Positions 1-7,747 of a stretch of DNA of 38,501 nucleotides are shown here, piece by piece. This stretch comes from Lachnospiraceae bacterium (GTDB lineage Bacteria > Bacillota > Clostridia > Lachnospirales > Lachnospiraceae): contig JAGALK010000132.1 in NCBI GenBank assembly GCA_017625255.1, forward strand, positions 1-38,501, read 5' to 3'. Position numbers and translations under genes: made by a program. The notes under the pieces were generated by a model. That model was given only the letters and a program-made list of their open reading frames with translations. It was not told where the DNA came from and did no database searches. Positions within the stretch are counted from its first letter, which is position 1. Each line of letters starts with the position of its first letter.

Positions 1-216
1 GAGAGGGTATAGGTGTGCACAGGTGCATTTGGAAGCAAGTTAGCTTTTCTCATATTCTTGGCACAATCAGGGACAAATCGCCCGGACGGCGATTTGAAGC
101 GAGAGCGAAATGGATTTCGCATTCGAGCTGGTCTCGTCCGTTGCCAATACTGCTTAAAAGAATATGCAGAAAATCTTACTTGCGGACAACGCACCTGTGC
201 ACACCTATACCCTCTC
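1..216. repeat. Long nested inverted-repeat element (MITE-like or structured RNA)
   Basis: Bases 1-26 and 191-216 are a perfect 26-bp inverted repeat. Moving inward, 35-50 pairs with 168-183 (14 of 16), 51-59 with 158-166 (9 of 9) and 58-63 with 142-147. The centre holds two further hairpins: 75-82/88-95, a perfect 8-bp stem with a 5-base loop, and 105-111/114-120, which extends through 100-103/122-125. I see no convincing gene inside. The shape fits a miniature inverted-repeat transposable element or a large structured RNA. The left arm begins at base 1, so the element may continue outside the window. Confidence 0.7.
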
Positions 217-287
217 TTATGACTCTCTGCTATATCTTAAAATATATTATGTCATCCGTTATTGGTGAAGTTCCCCCGCAGTTTTCA

Positions 288-728
288 TTAAGGAGTAAAC
301 ACTTCCTCTTTATACACATTCATATCCATAATCTTTTTTAACATCGTACTATCTAACTTCTCTCTGGGTATATTAAAATCCTCTTCCTCTGTCAATAGCG
401 CAACCGCAAATAAATTTGCTTCATATTCCACACTGGAATTGATATTCTTTTGCGTGACATCAAAGTGATTGATTACTCCTTCATGGAGCAATGCATGACC
501 CAATTCATGGGCACACAACACTTTTCTGGAAATTTCTGCATACGCCTGATTGATAGAGATAACGGTTGGATATCCTTCAAATTTTATCGTCTGCGCTTTA
601 AATCCCTTAATGTCAATGTCCCGATGCAGCACTTCAATTCCATAATGCGCTGCAATTTCATAGGGATCATTTGTCTGTAAACATACTTTTATCTGATTCA
701 CTAAACTGATTATCTTATATGCTCGCAT
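288..728 (-). CDS. ImmA/IrrE-family metallo-endopeptidase
   Basis: A 146-residue protein with the zinc-protease motif HELGH at residues 74-78 and a likely third ligand, E103, in the sequence EYEANLFA, which is typical of the ImmA/IrrE (Peptidase_M78) family. Relatives cleave or inactivate XRE-type repressors, as ImmA does to ImmR in ICEBs1. The start is supported by AAAGGAG about ten bases upstream. The gene lies 44 bases downstream of the XRE repressor gene in the same direction, so the two are probably one operon. By family and context its substrate is likely the neighbouring repressor; that pairing is inference. No membrane segment or signal peptide is visible. Confidence 0.85.
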   Translation of the reverse strand: MRAYKIISLVNQIKVCLQTNDPYEIAAHYGIEVLHRDIDIKGFKAQTIKFEGYPTVISINQAYAEISRKVLCAHELGHALLHEGVINHFDVTQKNINSSVEYEANLFAVALLTEEEDFNIPREKLDSTMLKKIMDMNVYKEEVFTP

Positions 729-772
729 GAAGTAACTCTCCTTTATAACTATTCGACACCTTTACAGCTTGC

Positions 773-1180
773 TTACTTTTTATACTTATAGCTGACAAGC
801 TTTAGCTGCTGTAAAATTTCATTTGCAAATTCTATAATTGTTTCTTCACTCATGGCATCCGGATCATAACCACCAAACGCTGCCAAGGTCGGTGTCTTTA
901 GCATAAATTCCATAGCATCCTGAGGATTATCAAAATGTGCCGGCAAACTCTCCTGTAAATTAGCCGCTGTATTTCCTTCTGTCTGATTTCCCATCAATTC
1001 TGCTGCTGTAACATTTAAAATTTTGCATAACTGGTCAAAAATATTTACCGGAATTTTCTCAATGGTAGAATCCTCATATCGATAAACGGTCGTCTTTGAT
1101 ACACCTAATTCCTTTGCTATATAATCTACAGATATTTTTTTATCTTTTCGAATTTTCTTTAATCTTTCACCGATTGTCAT
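773..1180 (-). CDS. XRE-family helix-turn-helix repressor
   Basis: A 135-residue protein. Residues about 4-62 form a typical XRE/Cro-CI helix-turn-helix, with LGVSKTTVYRYE as the recognition-helix region. The acidic C-terminal half (about 75-135) has no domain I recognise. A GGAGG ribosome site precedes the ATG. It is divergent from the ftsZ-like gene, and both promoters in the 1181-1371 gap are overlapped by inverted repeats with GTTGC cores, so autorepression and repression of ftsZ are likely. The metalloprotease gene follows immediately, the arrangement of ImmR/ImmA switches. Confidence 0.85.
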   Translation of the reverse strand: MTIGERLKKIRKDKKISVDYIAKELGVSKTTVYRYEDSTIEKIPVNIFDQLCKILNVTAAELMGNQTEGNTAANLQESLPAHFDNPQDAMEFMLKTPTLAAFGGYDPDAMSEETIIEFANEILQQLKLVSYKYKK

Positions 1181-1218
1181 TTTGAACCTCCGAATAATTC
1201 TTTTCCATTTGTATACTT

Positions 1219-1332
1219 AGTATATACCGTTTTTTGCTTTTTTGCAACTTTTCATTGACAAAAAGTTGCAAAAATGTTATATTCATCAAAAAGTTGCATT
1301 TGTGCAACGCGCTTTGCGAAAACGCAACTTTT
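1219..1332. promoter_or_regulatory. Divergent promoters with inverted-repeat operators (XRE/ftsZ)
   Basis: Plus strand: TTGACA at 1255-1260, a 17-base spacer, then TATATT at 1278-1283, reading into ftsZ. Minus strand: TTGCAA (plus 1242-1247), a 17-base spacer, then TATACT (plus 1219-1224), reading into the XRE gene. A perfect 14-bp inverted repeat, TTTTTGCAACTTTT at 1239-1252 and its complement at 1261-1274, spans the ftsZ -35 box and overlaps the XRE -35 box. The half-site AAAAGTTGC recurs at 1289-1297 and inverted at 1324-1332, with an extra GCAAC at 1304-1308. This is the likely operator array. Confidence 0.75.
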
Positions 1333-1371
1333 CATACTTATAAATTAGTCACTATGTATTGGAGGTATTTT

Positions 1372-2460
1372 ATGACAGAAATCAGAAACACTTCATGTAT
1401 ATCCATCCCTCAAATTCTTGTCATCGGTATTGGAGGCGGAGGAAATAATGCCTTAGACCGCATGATAAACAGCAATGTAGAAAATGTCACTTTTGCAGGC
1501 ATTAATACCGATTTACAGGTTTTAGAAAGTTGTCAGGCTGAAATCAAATTACAAATCGGACAAAAAATCACCAACGGCTTTGGTGCCGGTTCTGATCCCT
1601 CTATTGGAAAAGCTGCTGCTGCGGAAAATGAAGAAGAACTTATTGAACTGGTAAAAGACTTTGACATGGTTATTTTGACCTGTGGAATGGGTGGCGGAAC
1701 AGGAACCGGTGCTACACCTTTTCTTGCCAAACTATGTAAAGACAATGGCATTTTGACAGTGGCAGTTGTCACCACTCCCTTTACCTTTGAAAGTGCGCCA
1801 CGAACAGCCGCAAGTCAAACCGGCATAGAAGAATTAAAGAAAAATGTTGACACTTTGCTGGTAATTCCTAATGACAAGCTTTTAACCTTAACAGACAAGC
1901 CGTTTTTTCTGCAGGATGCTTTTGCTATGGCTGATACGGTTCTCAAATATACGATTGAAGGAATTACAAACATTATTTTTAACCGAGGGATTGTAAATCT
2001 GGATTTTAACGATTTAAAAACAACACTTTTAAACAAAGGGATTGGGCATCTTGGTATTGGTACAACTACTGCAGATGGGTCTATTTTAGAAGCCTTAAAA
2101 CAGGCTATCAACTCCCCCTTACTGGATACCTCCATCGCAGGTGCAACCAATATACTTATTAATTCCAGCGGAAATATCAATCTAACAGAACTTGATGAAG
2201 CCATTTCCCATGTCCGAGATTTAGCCGGAAATAATGTAAATGTTATCTGGGGAACAGTTGCTGCGGATAATTTTGATATGGATAAAATTGTCGTTACACT
2301 GATTGCTACGGGAATGCAGGAAAAATCACCTACCTCTAGCCTGCGTATTTCTCCCCCAAAACAAGTCGGTATGCTGCATTCTAATACCGCCTTTGCCATG
2401 CCCAAAAATAAAAACATGGAAATTACAATTCCCACTTTTTTGCAGTCACACATGAAATAA
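1372..2460 (+). CDS. FtsZ-family tubulin-like GTPase (regulated paralogue)
   Basis: FtsZ polymerises with GTP into the cytokinetic ring. This 362-residue protein starts at ATG 1372, eight bases after GGAGG. An upstream in-frame start at 1234 would run through the promoter and operators, so it is rejected. Visible motifs are IGIGGGGNNA (18-27), the tubulin signature GGGTGTG (107-113), the catalytic T7 loop NLDFND (209-214) and a C-terminal anchor-like peptide EITIPTFL (350-357). It therefore appears able to polymerise and bind FtsA/SepF-type partners. The linker between core and tail is only about 30 residues. The usual TRPFTFEG segment reads TTPFTFES. Its place beside an XRE/ImmA-type switch, not in a division cluster, suggests an extra conditional FtsZ, though I cannot see whether the genome has another. 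Confidence 0.85.
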   Translation: MTEIRNTSCISIPQILVIGIGGGGNNALDRMINSNVENVTFAGINTDLQVLESCQAEIKLQIGQKITNGFGAGSDPSIGKAAAAENEEELIELVKDFDMVILTCGMGGGTGTGATPFLAKLCKDNGILTVAVVTTPFTFESAPRTAASQTGIEELKKNVDTLLVIPNDKLLTLTDKPFFLQDAFAMADTVLKYTIEGITNIIFNRGIVNLDFNDLKTTLLNKGIGHLGIGTTTADGSILEALKQAINSPLLDTSIAGATNILINSSGNINLTELDEAISHVRDLAGNNVNVIWGTVAADNFDMDKIVVTLIATGMQEKSPTSSLRISPPKQVGMLHSNTAFAMPKNKNMEITIPTFLQSHMK

Positions 2461-2515
2461 CCTCAATACTCACAAAGATACATCCTTTGCAGCCTATGAA
2501 TGGTATATAAATAAA

Positions 2516-2546
2516 GCCGCTACAGACTGTTTTGTAGCGGCTTTTT
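2516..2546. terminator. Bidirectional terminator between ftsZ-like and antiporter genes
   Basis: A perfect 9-bp stem, GCCGCTACA at 2516-2524 and its complement at 2533-2541, has an 8-base loop. It is followed by TTTTT on the plus strand and by a T-rich TTTATTT run on the minus strand. It serves the two convergent transcription units. Confidence 0.9.
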
Positions 2547-2572
2547 ATCCACAGATACCTCTTGACCAGCAT

Positions 2573-4162
2573 TTACCGATAGATAACCACCACATCATTT
2601 TCATGAATTTTAGTCTTTCCATCGGGAATAATCGTTTCATCGTCTCTTAAAATCAGTGCAATCAACTCATCGTTTCTTAAGTTCATTTCCCCAATCATTT
2701 TATTGCACCATTTATGATTTTTATCAATAACAATCTCTTCTAATTGCTCATCCTCTGACGGTACATACGGCGGAACACTCAAAATCAGTGTATCCTCCGG
2801 TAAAATTACTGTATCACCTTTTGTGATAATCGTTTCTTTATCCCTTTTAATCATGATAGCTAATGAGCCATGCATCATAGAAACATCTTTAATTTTTTTA
2901 TTTGCCCAGCTATGCCCTTGAGGTATAAACATACGCATCAACTGCAAAGATGTCTCTTCCTGATAATCGTTAAAGGTCTTTCTTACATCGGCATTGTCAT
3001 CCACCATCTGCAGCTTATGTGCAATCCAAGGCAATAATCCTCCCTGAATAGCAACAGAAAACAATGTCACCATAAATACAATATGGAACAAATCCTGTTT
3101 CATGTGAATACCTGCAGCAACTGCCATAATGGCAAAAACACAGGACGATGCTCCTCGAAGTCCCGCCCATGAAATCAGCATACATTGTCTCATACTGCAT
3201 TTACAGGGCAACATCAGCAGCATAACCGCTATCGGTCTTGCTACTACGGTTAAAATTACCACAATTGCTAATGCCATCGGTATAATCTGAGGCATCTGAT
3301 GTGGAAAACTCAATAAGCCGATCAAAAAGAATACTAATATCTGTGACAGACTGGTTACTCCATCAAAAAACGGAATCAAGGTCTGTTTATTATCTATTTT
3401 ACTATTACCAATAATAATTCCATATAAATATAAGCTTAAATACGCATTGCCCTTTAAAACAGTAGACAACCCAAAACAGATAAGCACCATGGCAATCATA
3501 AAAATTGTATCTAAGCCTTCCGATATAATATCTGTTTTCGTGCTTATCCACATAGAAGCAATAGCAATTACAATACCTACTACTATACCAACAACAATCT
3601 GTAAGATAATCATAACTGCCATATTTCCCGACTGGGAAGCGCCTATGATACTTATGGCAATAATTGTCAGCATATACGCTATTGGATCATTACTACCGCT
3701 TTCCACTTCCAAAATGGATGCTGTACCATCTTTTAAGTTTAGTTTATTCTTTCTTAAAATCGCAAACACACTGGCCGCATCGGTTGAGGACAATACTGCA
3801 CCAATGAGAAAACTCTCCTGTACAGATAACCCTAAAAGCATATAGCACAATAGCGTAGTTATCCCTGCTGTGATAACTACGCCTAATGTTGATAATGCGA
3901 TAGCTTTACCTGACACAGGCTTCGCCGCACTCCATTTTGTATTAAATCCACCATAAAACATGATAAATACTAACGCCATAGAGCAGGCTGTTTCTGCCAG
4001 TGAAAAATCATCAAAACTAATTTTTAATATGCCGTCACTGCCAAAAAGCATTCCTATAAACATGAATAGAATCAATGCCGGAATTCCGAACTTATCGGAA
4101 CACCTTTCAGCAAGAATACAAAGCATTATAATTACTGCAATTCCTAATACATAACCTGTCAT
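2573..4162 (-). CDS. CPA1-family K+/H+ (or Na+/H+) antiporter with RCK_C domains
   Basis: A 529-residue protein. Residues 1 to about 390 form a Na_H_Exchanger domain of roughly 12 membrane segments with the ion-site motif ESGSNDP. The cytoplasmic tail appears to hold two TrkA-C/RCK_C modules, around FIPQGHSWANKKI...VILPEDTLILSV and NHKWCNKMIGEMNL...HENDVVVIYR. The layout matches CvrA/NhaP2-type K+/H+ antiporters, where the tail senses a ligand such as a nucleotide. Its start abuts the stop of the upstream antiporter-subunit gene without a gap, so it is the last gene of the Mrp/Mbh-like operon. The ion exchanged cannot be told from sequence alone. Confidence 0.85.
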   Translation of the reverse strand: MTGYVLGIAVIIMLCILAERCSDKFGIPALILFMFIGMLFGSDGILKISFDDFSLAETACSMALVFIMFYGGFNTKWSAAKPVSGKAIALSTLGVVITAGITTLLCYMLLGLSVQESFLIGAVLSSTDAASVFAILRKNKLNLKDGTASILEVESGSNDPIAYMLTIIAISIIGASQSGNMAVMIILQIVVGIVVGIVIAIASMWISTKTDIISEGLDTIFMIAMVLICFGLSTVLKGNAYLSLYLYGIIIGNSKIDNKQTLIPFFDGVTSLSQILVFFLIGLLSFPHQMPQIIPMALAIVVILTVVARPIAVMLLMLPCKCSMRQCMLISWAGLRGASSCVFAIMAVAAGIHMKQDLFHIVFMVTLFSVAIQGGLLPWIAHKLQMVDDNADVRKTFNDYQEETSLQLMRMFIPQGHSWANKKIKDVSMMHGSLAIMIKRDKETIITKGDTVILPEDTLILSVPPYVPSEDEQLEEIVIDKNHKWCNKMIGEMNLRNDELIALILRDDETIIPDGKTKIHENDVVVIYR

Positions 4163-6247
4163 TTAACCTCTTCCACCAAGATATAATAAATAAAGCAATG
4201 TACAAACCAACCCTACATAAAACAGTAATAATCCAAAGGATAAACTTCTTGAAATAATCATGTTGGTTTCCATAATCTTTTCTCTCTGCATTGCCAACTT
4301 ATGTTCATAAGAAACATCATGCTCTGGTATAGGTTGATGTAAAATTCTGCGTTTAATTCCTCTAAACCAGTCTAACATGACACCCAACAAATGTGTAAAC
4401 TCAGACCCTTCTGATAATTCATGCGGTATCTTACGGTCTTTATATACAGTTTTACGAAGAAGTAATACAAATCCATCTACCAGACTATCCAATATTCTGC
4501 AAAGAACTCTTGCAATAAATGGAAGTATTTTTAACAACAATGGACGATAAAACAATTCTTCCACATCCCACCATTTAGGCCAGCAATTCTTGTATATTCT
4601 CACACCGACTTTGTCTGTCATGGTAAATCTGCGAATCAACACATATAACACTATACCAATGACAATGGAAATCAAGCCACCCTTTAAATTTACAGAACTA
4701 AAGTAATCTACCGCATGAACTTCTCCTTCTAAATGCATAAAGCCATGACCTAAATCTGCAATTTTATCACTTACAAGACTTGGAACTACACCTAGTACAG
4801 GTAAGATTAAAGCACTAGCCGCAATAGCAAAGGTACTTAACGGTGTCATATAGTTCTTCTTTTCATCAAAACTCTTCTGCACACTTGCATCTGCATTTTC
4901 TTCCACAAATACAGCTACAAAAAGCTTTGTCATATAGGCTAAGGTCATACCTCCGGAAATCAAAAATATCCACTCACTTGCCTGCAAAAATCCTGTAATA
5001 GCTGCTCCCTCATGCTCCGCATAATGTGCAATTCCCTCTACAATACTTTCATGTAAAAGTGTTTTGCTGACATAACCGTTAAATAATGGTATACCTGATA
5101 TACCAAGAGCACCTGATAAAAAACAGATTTTTAATACTGGTTTCTTCCTGCCAAACCCACGAATTTCATTTAAATCCAATTTATGAATATTCATAACTAC
5201 AACACCGGCAATCATGAAAAGCACCAATTTGATTAACGAATGATTTACCATGTGCAAAAGTGTTCCTCGAATAGCAAGGGCATTATGTTCTCCTAGAATC
5301 CCCTGCATACCAATACCAATCAAAATAAATCCAATCTGAGACATTGAAGAGCATGCCAGTGTTCTTTTTAAATCCACAGAAAATACGGCTAAAAGTGCTC
5401 CACCAAACATCGTAAACAATCCTAATATTAACAGCAATAATCCCCATTTTACATCATGCAGAAAAATGTTACTGCTGACAACTAATACGCCGAATACTCC
5501 TGCTTTTGTCAGAATACCGGATAATAGTGCAGAAGCTGGTGCCGGAGCAACAGGATGTGCTTTTGGCAGCCAGATATGCAGTGGAAAAGCACCTGCTTTT
5601 GCACCAAATCCTACTAATGTACAACATCCGGCAATATATAGAATCGTTTTATCCTCACATACTTTTGCCGCATCTAACAATGCTGACATTTCCAATGTCC
5701 CCAATGTATGCTGCAGTAAAAATAGTCCCATCAAAAGTACGAGACCACCAATAACAGCTACAGCCAAATAGGTTTCCGCCGCTTTTATTGCACCAGGTGT
5801 CTCTTCTTGTACTACCCATACATAAGAGGTAAAAGACATTATTTCAAAAAATATAAATGTAGTAAATAAATCCGCAGATAAAAATACACCTAATGTTGCG
5901 CCTAAAGTCATCAATTGGAAAAAATAATATCTTCCTAAGTGATGCGGATGACCACCTAAATACTCTTTAGAAAACAATAATGTCATCATCCACATAAATG
6001 CAGCTATTATACCATATACGCCACGGAATCCATCTAAAGTAAAGTGAAGTCCCATACCACAGATTTCCGGTATATAAAGTTCGCTTCCCATACCAGAACC
6101 GGCAAGCATACACATCAATACAAATTCGATTACACCTACTGCAATCGCAAGAAAATCTCTAACAGTTCCGTTTTTCCTGTCTGCTAAATACACAATAAGT
6201 GCACCTAACATTGGGAAGAAAACCAATGCTGTAAATAATCCTTCCAT
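4163..6247 (-). CDS. NuoL/MrpA-like proton-translocating subunit, long form
   Basis: A 694-residue polytopic protein of the Proton_antipo_M family (NuoL, MrpA/D, MbhH kin). The charged residues of the proton channel are present: the TM5 glutamate in FTTFIFFEIMSFTSY, the TM7 lysine in GFGAKAGAFPLHIWLP, the central HSLIKLVLF, and the TM12 lysine in PLFNGYVSKTLL. Beyond the 14-helix core it has a C-terminal extension of roughly 180 residues with more membrane segments and an amphipathic stretch, recalling but not matching the NuoL lateral helix. GGAGG precedes the start. It is the fourth antiporter subunit in the operon, 12 bases after the third. It lacks the MrpA-type C-terminal DUF4040/MbhE region, which is encoded separately upstream. 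Confidence 0.85.
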   Translation of the reverse strand: MEGLFTALVFFPMLGALIVYLADRKNGTVRDFLAIAVGVIEFVLMCMLAGSGMGSELYIPEICGMGLHFTLDGFRGVYGIIAAFMWMMTLLFSKEYLGGHPHHLGRYYFFQLMTLGATLGVFLSADLFTTFIFFEIMSFTSYVWVVQEETPGAIKAAETYLAVAVIGGLVLLMGLFLLQHTLGTLEMSALLDAAKVCEDKTILYIAGCCTLVGFGAKAGAFPLHIWLPKAHPVAPAPASALLSGILTKAGVFGVLVVSSNIFLHDVKWGLLLLILGLFTMFGGALLAVFSVDLKRTLACSSMSQIGFILIGIGMQGILGEHNALAIRGTLLHMVNHSLIKLVLFMIAGVVVMNIHKLDLNEIRGFGRKKPVLKICFLSGALGISGIPLFNGYVSKTLLHESIVEGIAHYAEHEGAAITGFLQASEWIFLISGGMTLAYMTKLFVAVFVEENADASVQKSFDEKKNYMTPLSTFAIAASALILPVLGVVPSLVSDKIADLGHGFMHLEGEVHAVDYFSSVNLKGGLISIVIGIVLYVLIRRFTMTDKVGVRIYKNCWPKWWDVEELFYRPLLLKILPFIARVLCRILDSLVDGFVLLLRKTVYKDRKIPHELSEGSEFTHLLGVMLDWFRGIKRRILHQPIPEHDVSYEHKLAMQREKIMETNMIISRSLSFGLLLFYVGLVCTLLYLLYLGGRG

Positions 6248-6259
6248 AAACGCGTCCTC

Positions 6260-7735
6260 CTAAAAACTTCCCTGTGCAATGGCAGTTAAAAGATTCGTTA
6301 TCGGTGCTGAATACAGACCAAATACAACCATTCCAATAACAAATACAACCAATGGTAAAATCATCATCCAGTTCGGATCTTTTACATCAGAAATCGACTC
6401 GTAATCAAAATCTGAACCTGGGAAATATGCACGAATGACAATTGTCAGCATATAGATTGCCGTAAGCAGCGCAGAAATCAAAAGTGCTCCAACTCCTAAA
6501 TAAGCAAGTACATTCCCACTTTCAACAGCAGCTTCAGCCAAATTCCATTTACTGATAAATCCACAAAGTCCCGGTACTCCCATGAGTGCTAACGCAGAAA
6601 CTGTAAATATAGCAAATACCTTGGGCATTTTTCTCCCAAAGCCATCTAACTGATGCACATAATGCCTTTCTGTCTGATGCATAATTGCGCCTGCACAAAA
6701 GAAAGAACAAATTTTCATAAATGCATGAAATATCATATGACTTAATGCACCCACAAGTCCCACTGGCGTCATAATCACTACACCAAACAAAATATACGAT
6801 AAGTTACTTACAGTAGAATATGCCAGTCGTCTCTTGATATGTGTCTCTTTTACCGCCATACTACAACCATATACAATGGTAAATATAACAACTGCCATAA
6901 TCAAATATTGCGCCCATGTTCCACGGAGAATTTCCGTTCCAAAACAATAATAAGTTAAACGCATAGTTGCAAATGCACCAGATTTTACAACGGCAACTGC
7001 ATGAAGCAGCGCTGTTACCGGCGTAGGTGCAACACCTGCCTGCGGAAGCCATGAGTTTAATGGACAAATTGCTGCTTTTACACCAAAGCCGAAAAATGCC
7101 ATTACATAAACCAATAGGAATATATCTTTTCCAAGTGCAACTGTTGCCGGATCAAATACACCACCTAAAACAAAATTTGGATTTATTCCATAAATAATAA
7201 TAAAAATCATTCCAATAAAAGCAAATGCTGCTCCACCGATGGAATAGTATAAATATTTACGACTTGCCAATATTGCTTCTCTTGTCAATGTATGCATTAC
7301 AAGCGGCACAGTAACTAATGTCAAAAGTTCATAAAAGCAATACATTGTCAACATATTATCTGCCAACGAAATACCAAGTGTCACACCATAAGTAATGGTA
7401 TAGAACATAAAAAATACCTTTTCATGATGCTCCTTTGTCATATATTCAAATGCATATAAAGTTGCAAGCGGCCACAAAAAAGATACTAAACCTGCAAAAA
7501 TTGTTCCAAGACCATCTAATTGAAATGAAATTGCAAGATTTCCTGTAAAATTCACCAGTGTAAATGCATCTGTTGGACGATTAAACAACATCATCCACAC
7601 TAAAATAGAATTAATAATCACTACTGTTTCCAGATAGATCATCATATGTGTTCGTTTTTTCCACGGAATTACCGGAGTTAATGCTCCGCTAATACAGGGA
7701 ACCAGTACCACCAAAAACAACATCCATGTATTCAT
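6260..7735 (-). CDS. NuoM/MrpD-like antiporter subunit
   Basis: A 491-residue, about 14-helix Proton_antipo_M protein. The TM5 glutamate (MYCFYELLTLVTVPL), TM7 lysine (GFGVKAAICPLNSWLP), central HAFMKICSFF and TM12 lysine (GLCGFISKWNL) are all present, so the channel appears functional. Compared with its neighbours the TM7-8 loop is changed (PLNSWLPQAGVAPTPVTALLH). It is clearly paralogous to the genes on both sides and 12-13 bases from each, with GGAGG before the ATG. It is probably one of several stacked ion-channel subunits in a single membrane complex. Confidence 0.85.
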   Translation of the reverse strand: MNTWMLFLVVLVPCISGALTPVIPWKKRTHMMIYLETVVIINSILVWMMLFNRPTDAFTLVNFTGNLAISFQLDGLGTIFAGLVSFLWPLATLYAFEYMTKEHHEKVFFMFYTITYGVTLGISLADNMLTMYCFYELLTLVTVPLVMHTLTREAILASRKYLYYSIGGAAFAFIGMIFIIIYGINPNFVLGGVFDPATVALGKDIFLLVYVMAFFGFGVKAAICPLNSWLPQAGVAPTPVTALLHAVAVVKSGAFATMRLTYYCFGTEILRGTWAQYLIMAVVIFTIVYGCSMAVKETHIKRRLAYSTVSNLSYILFGVVIMTPVGLVGALSHMIFHAFMKICSFFCAGAIMHQTERHYVHQLDGFGRKMPKVFAIFTVSALALMGVPGLCGFISKWNLAEAAVESGNVLAYLGVGALLISALLTAIYMLTIVIRAYFPGSDFDYESISDVKDPNWMMILPLVVFVIGMVVFGLYSAPITNLLTAIAQGSF

Positions 7736-7747
7736 CGATTCCCCTCC

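Noticed and set aside
15..341. Open reading frames across the left inverted-repeat element
   Set aside because: They run through nested hairpins, have no ribosome site, and overlap the opposite-strand protease gene end.
1234..1371. A 46-codon N-terminal extension of the ftsZ-like gene
   Set aside because: It would be read through the promoter and operator repeats and has no ribosome site; ATG 1372 has GGAGG and begins where FtsZ similarity would begin.
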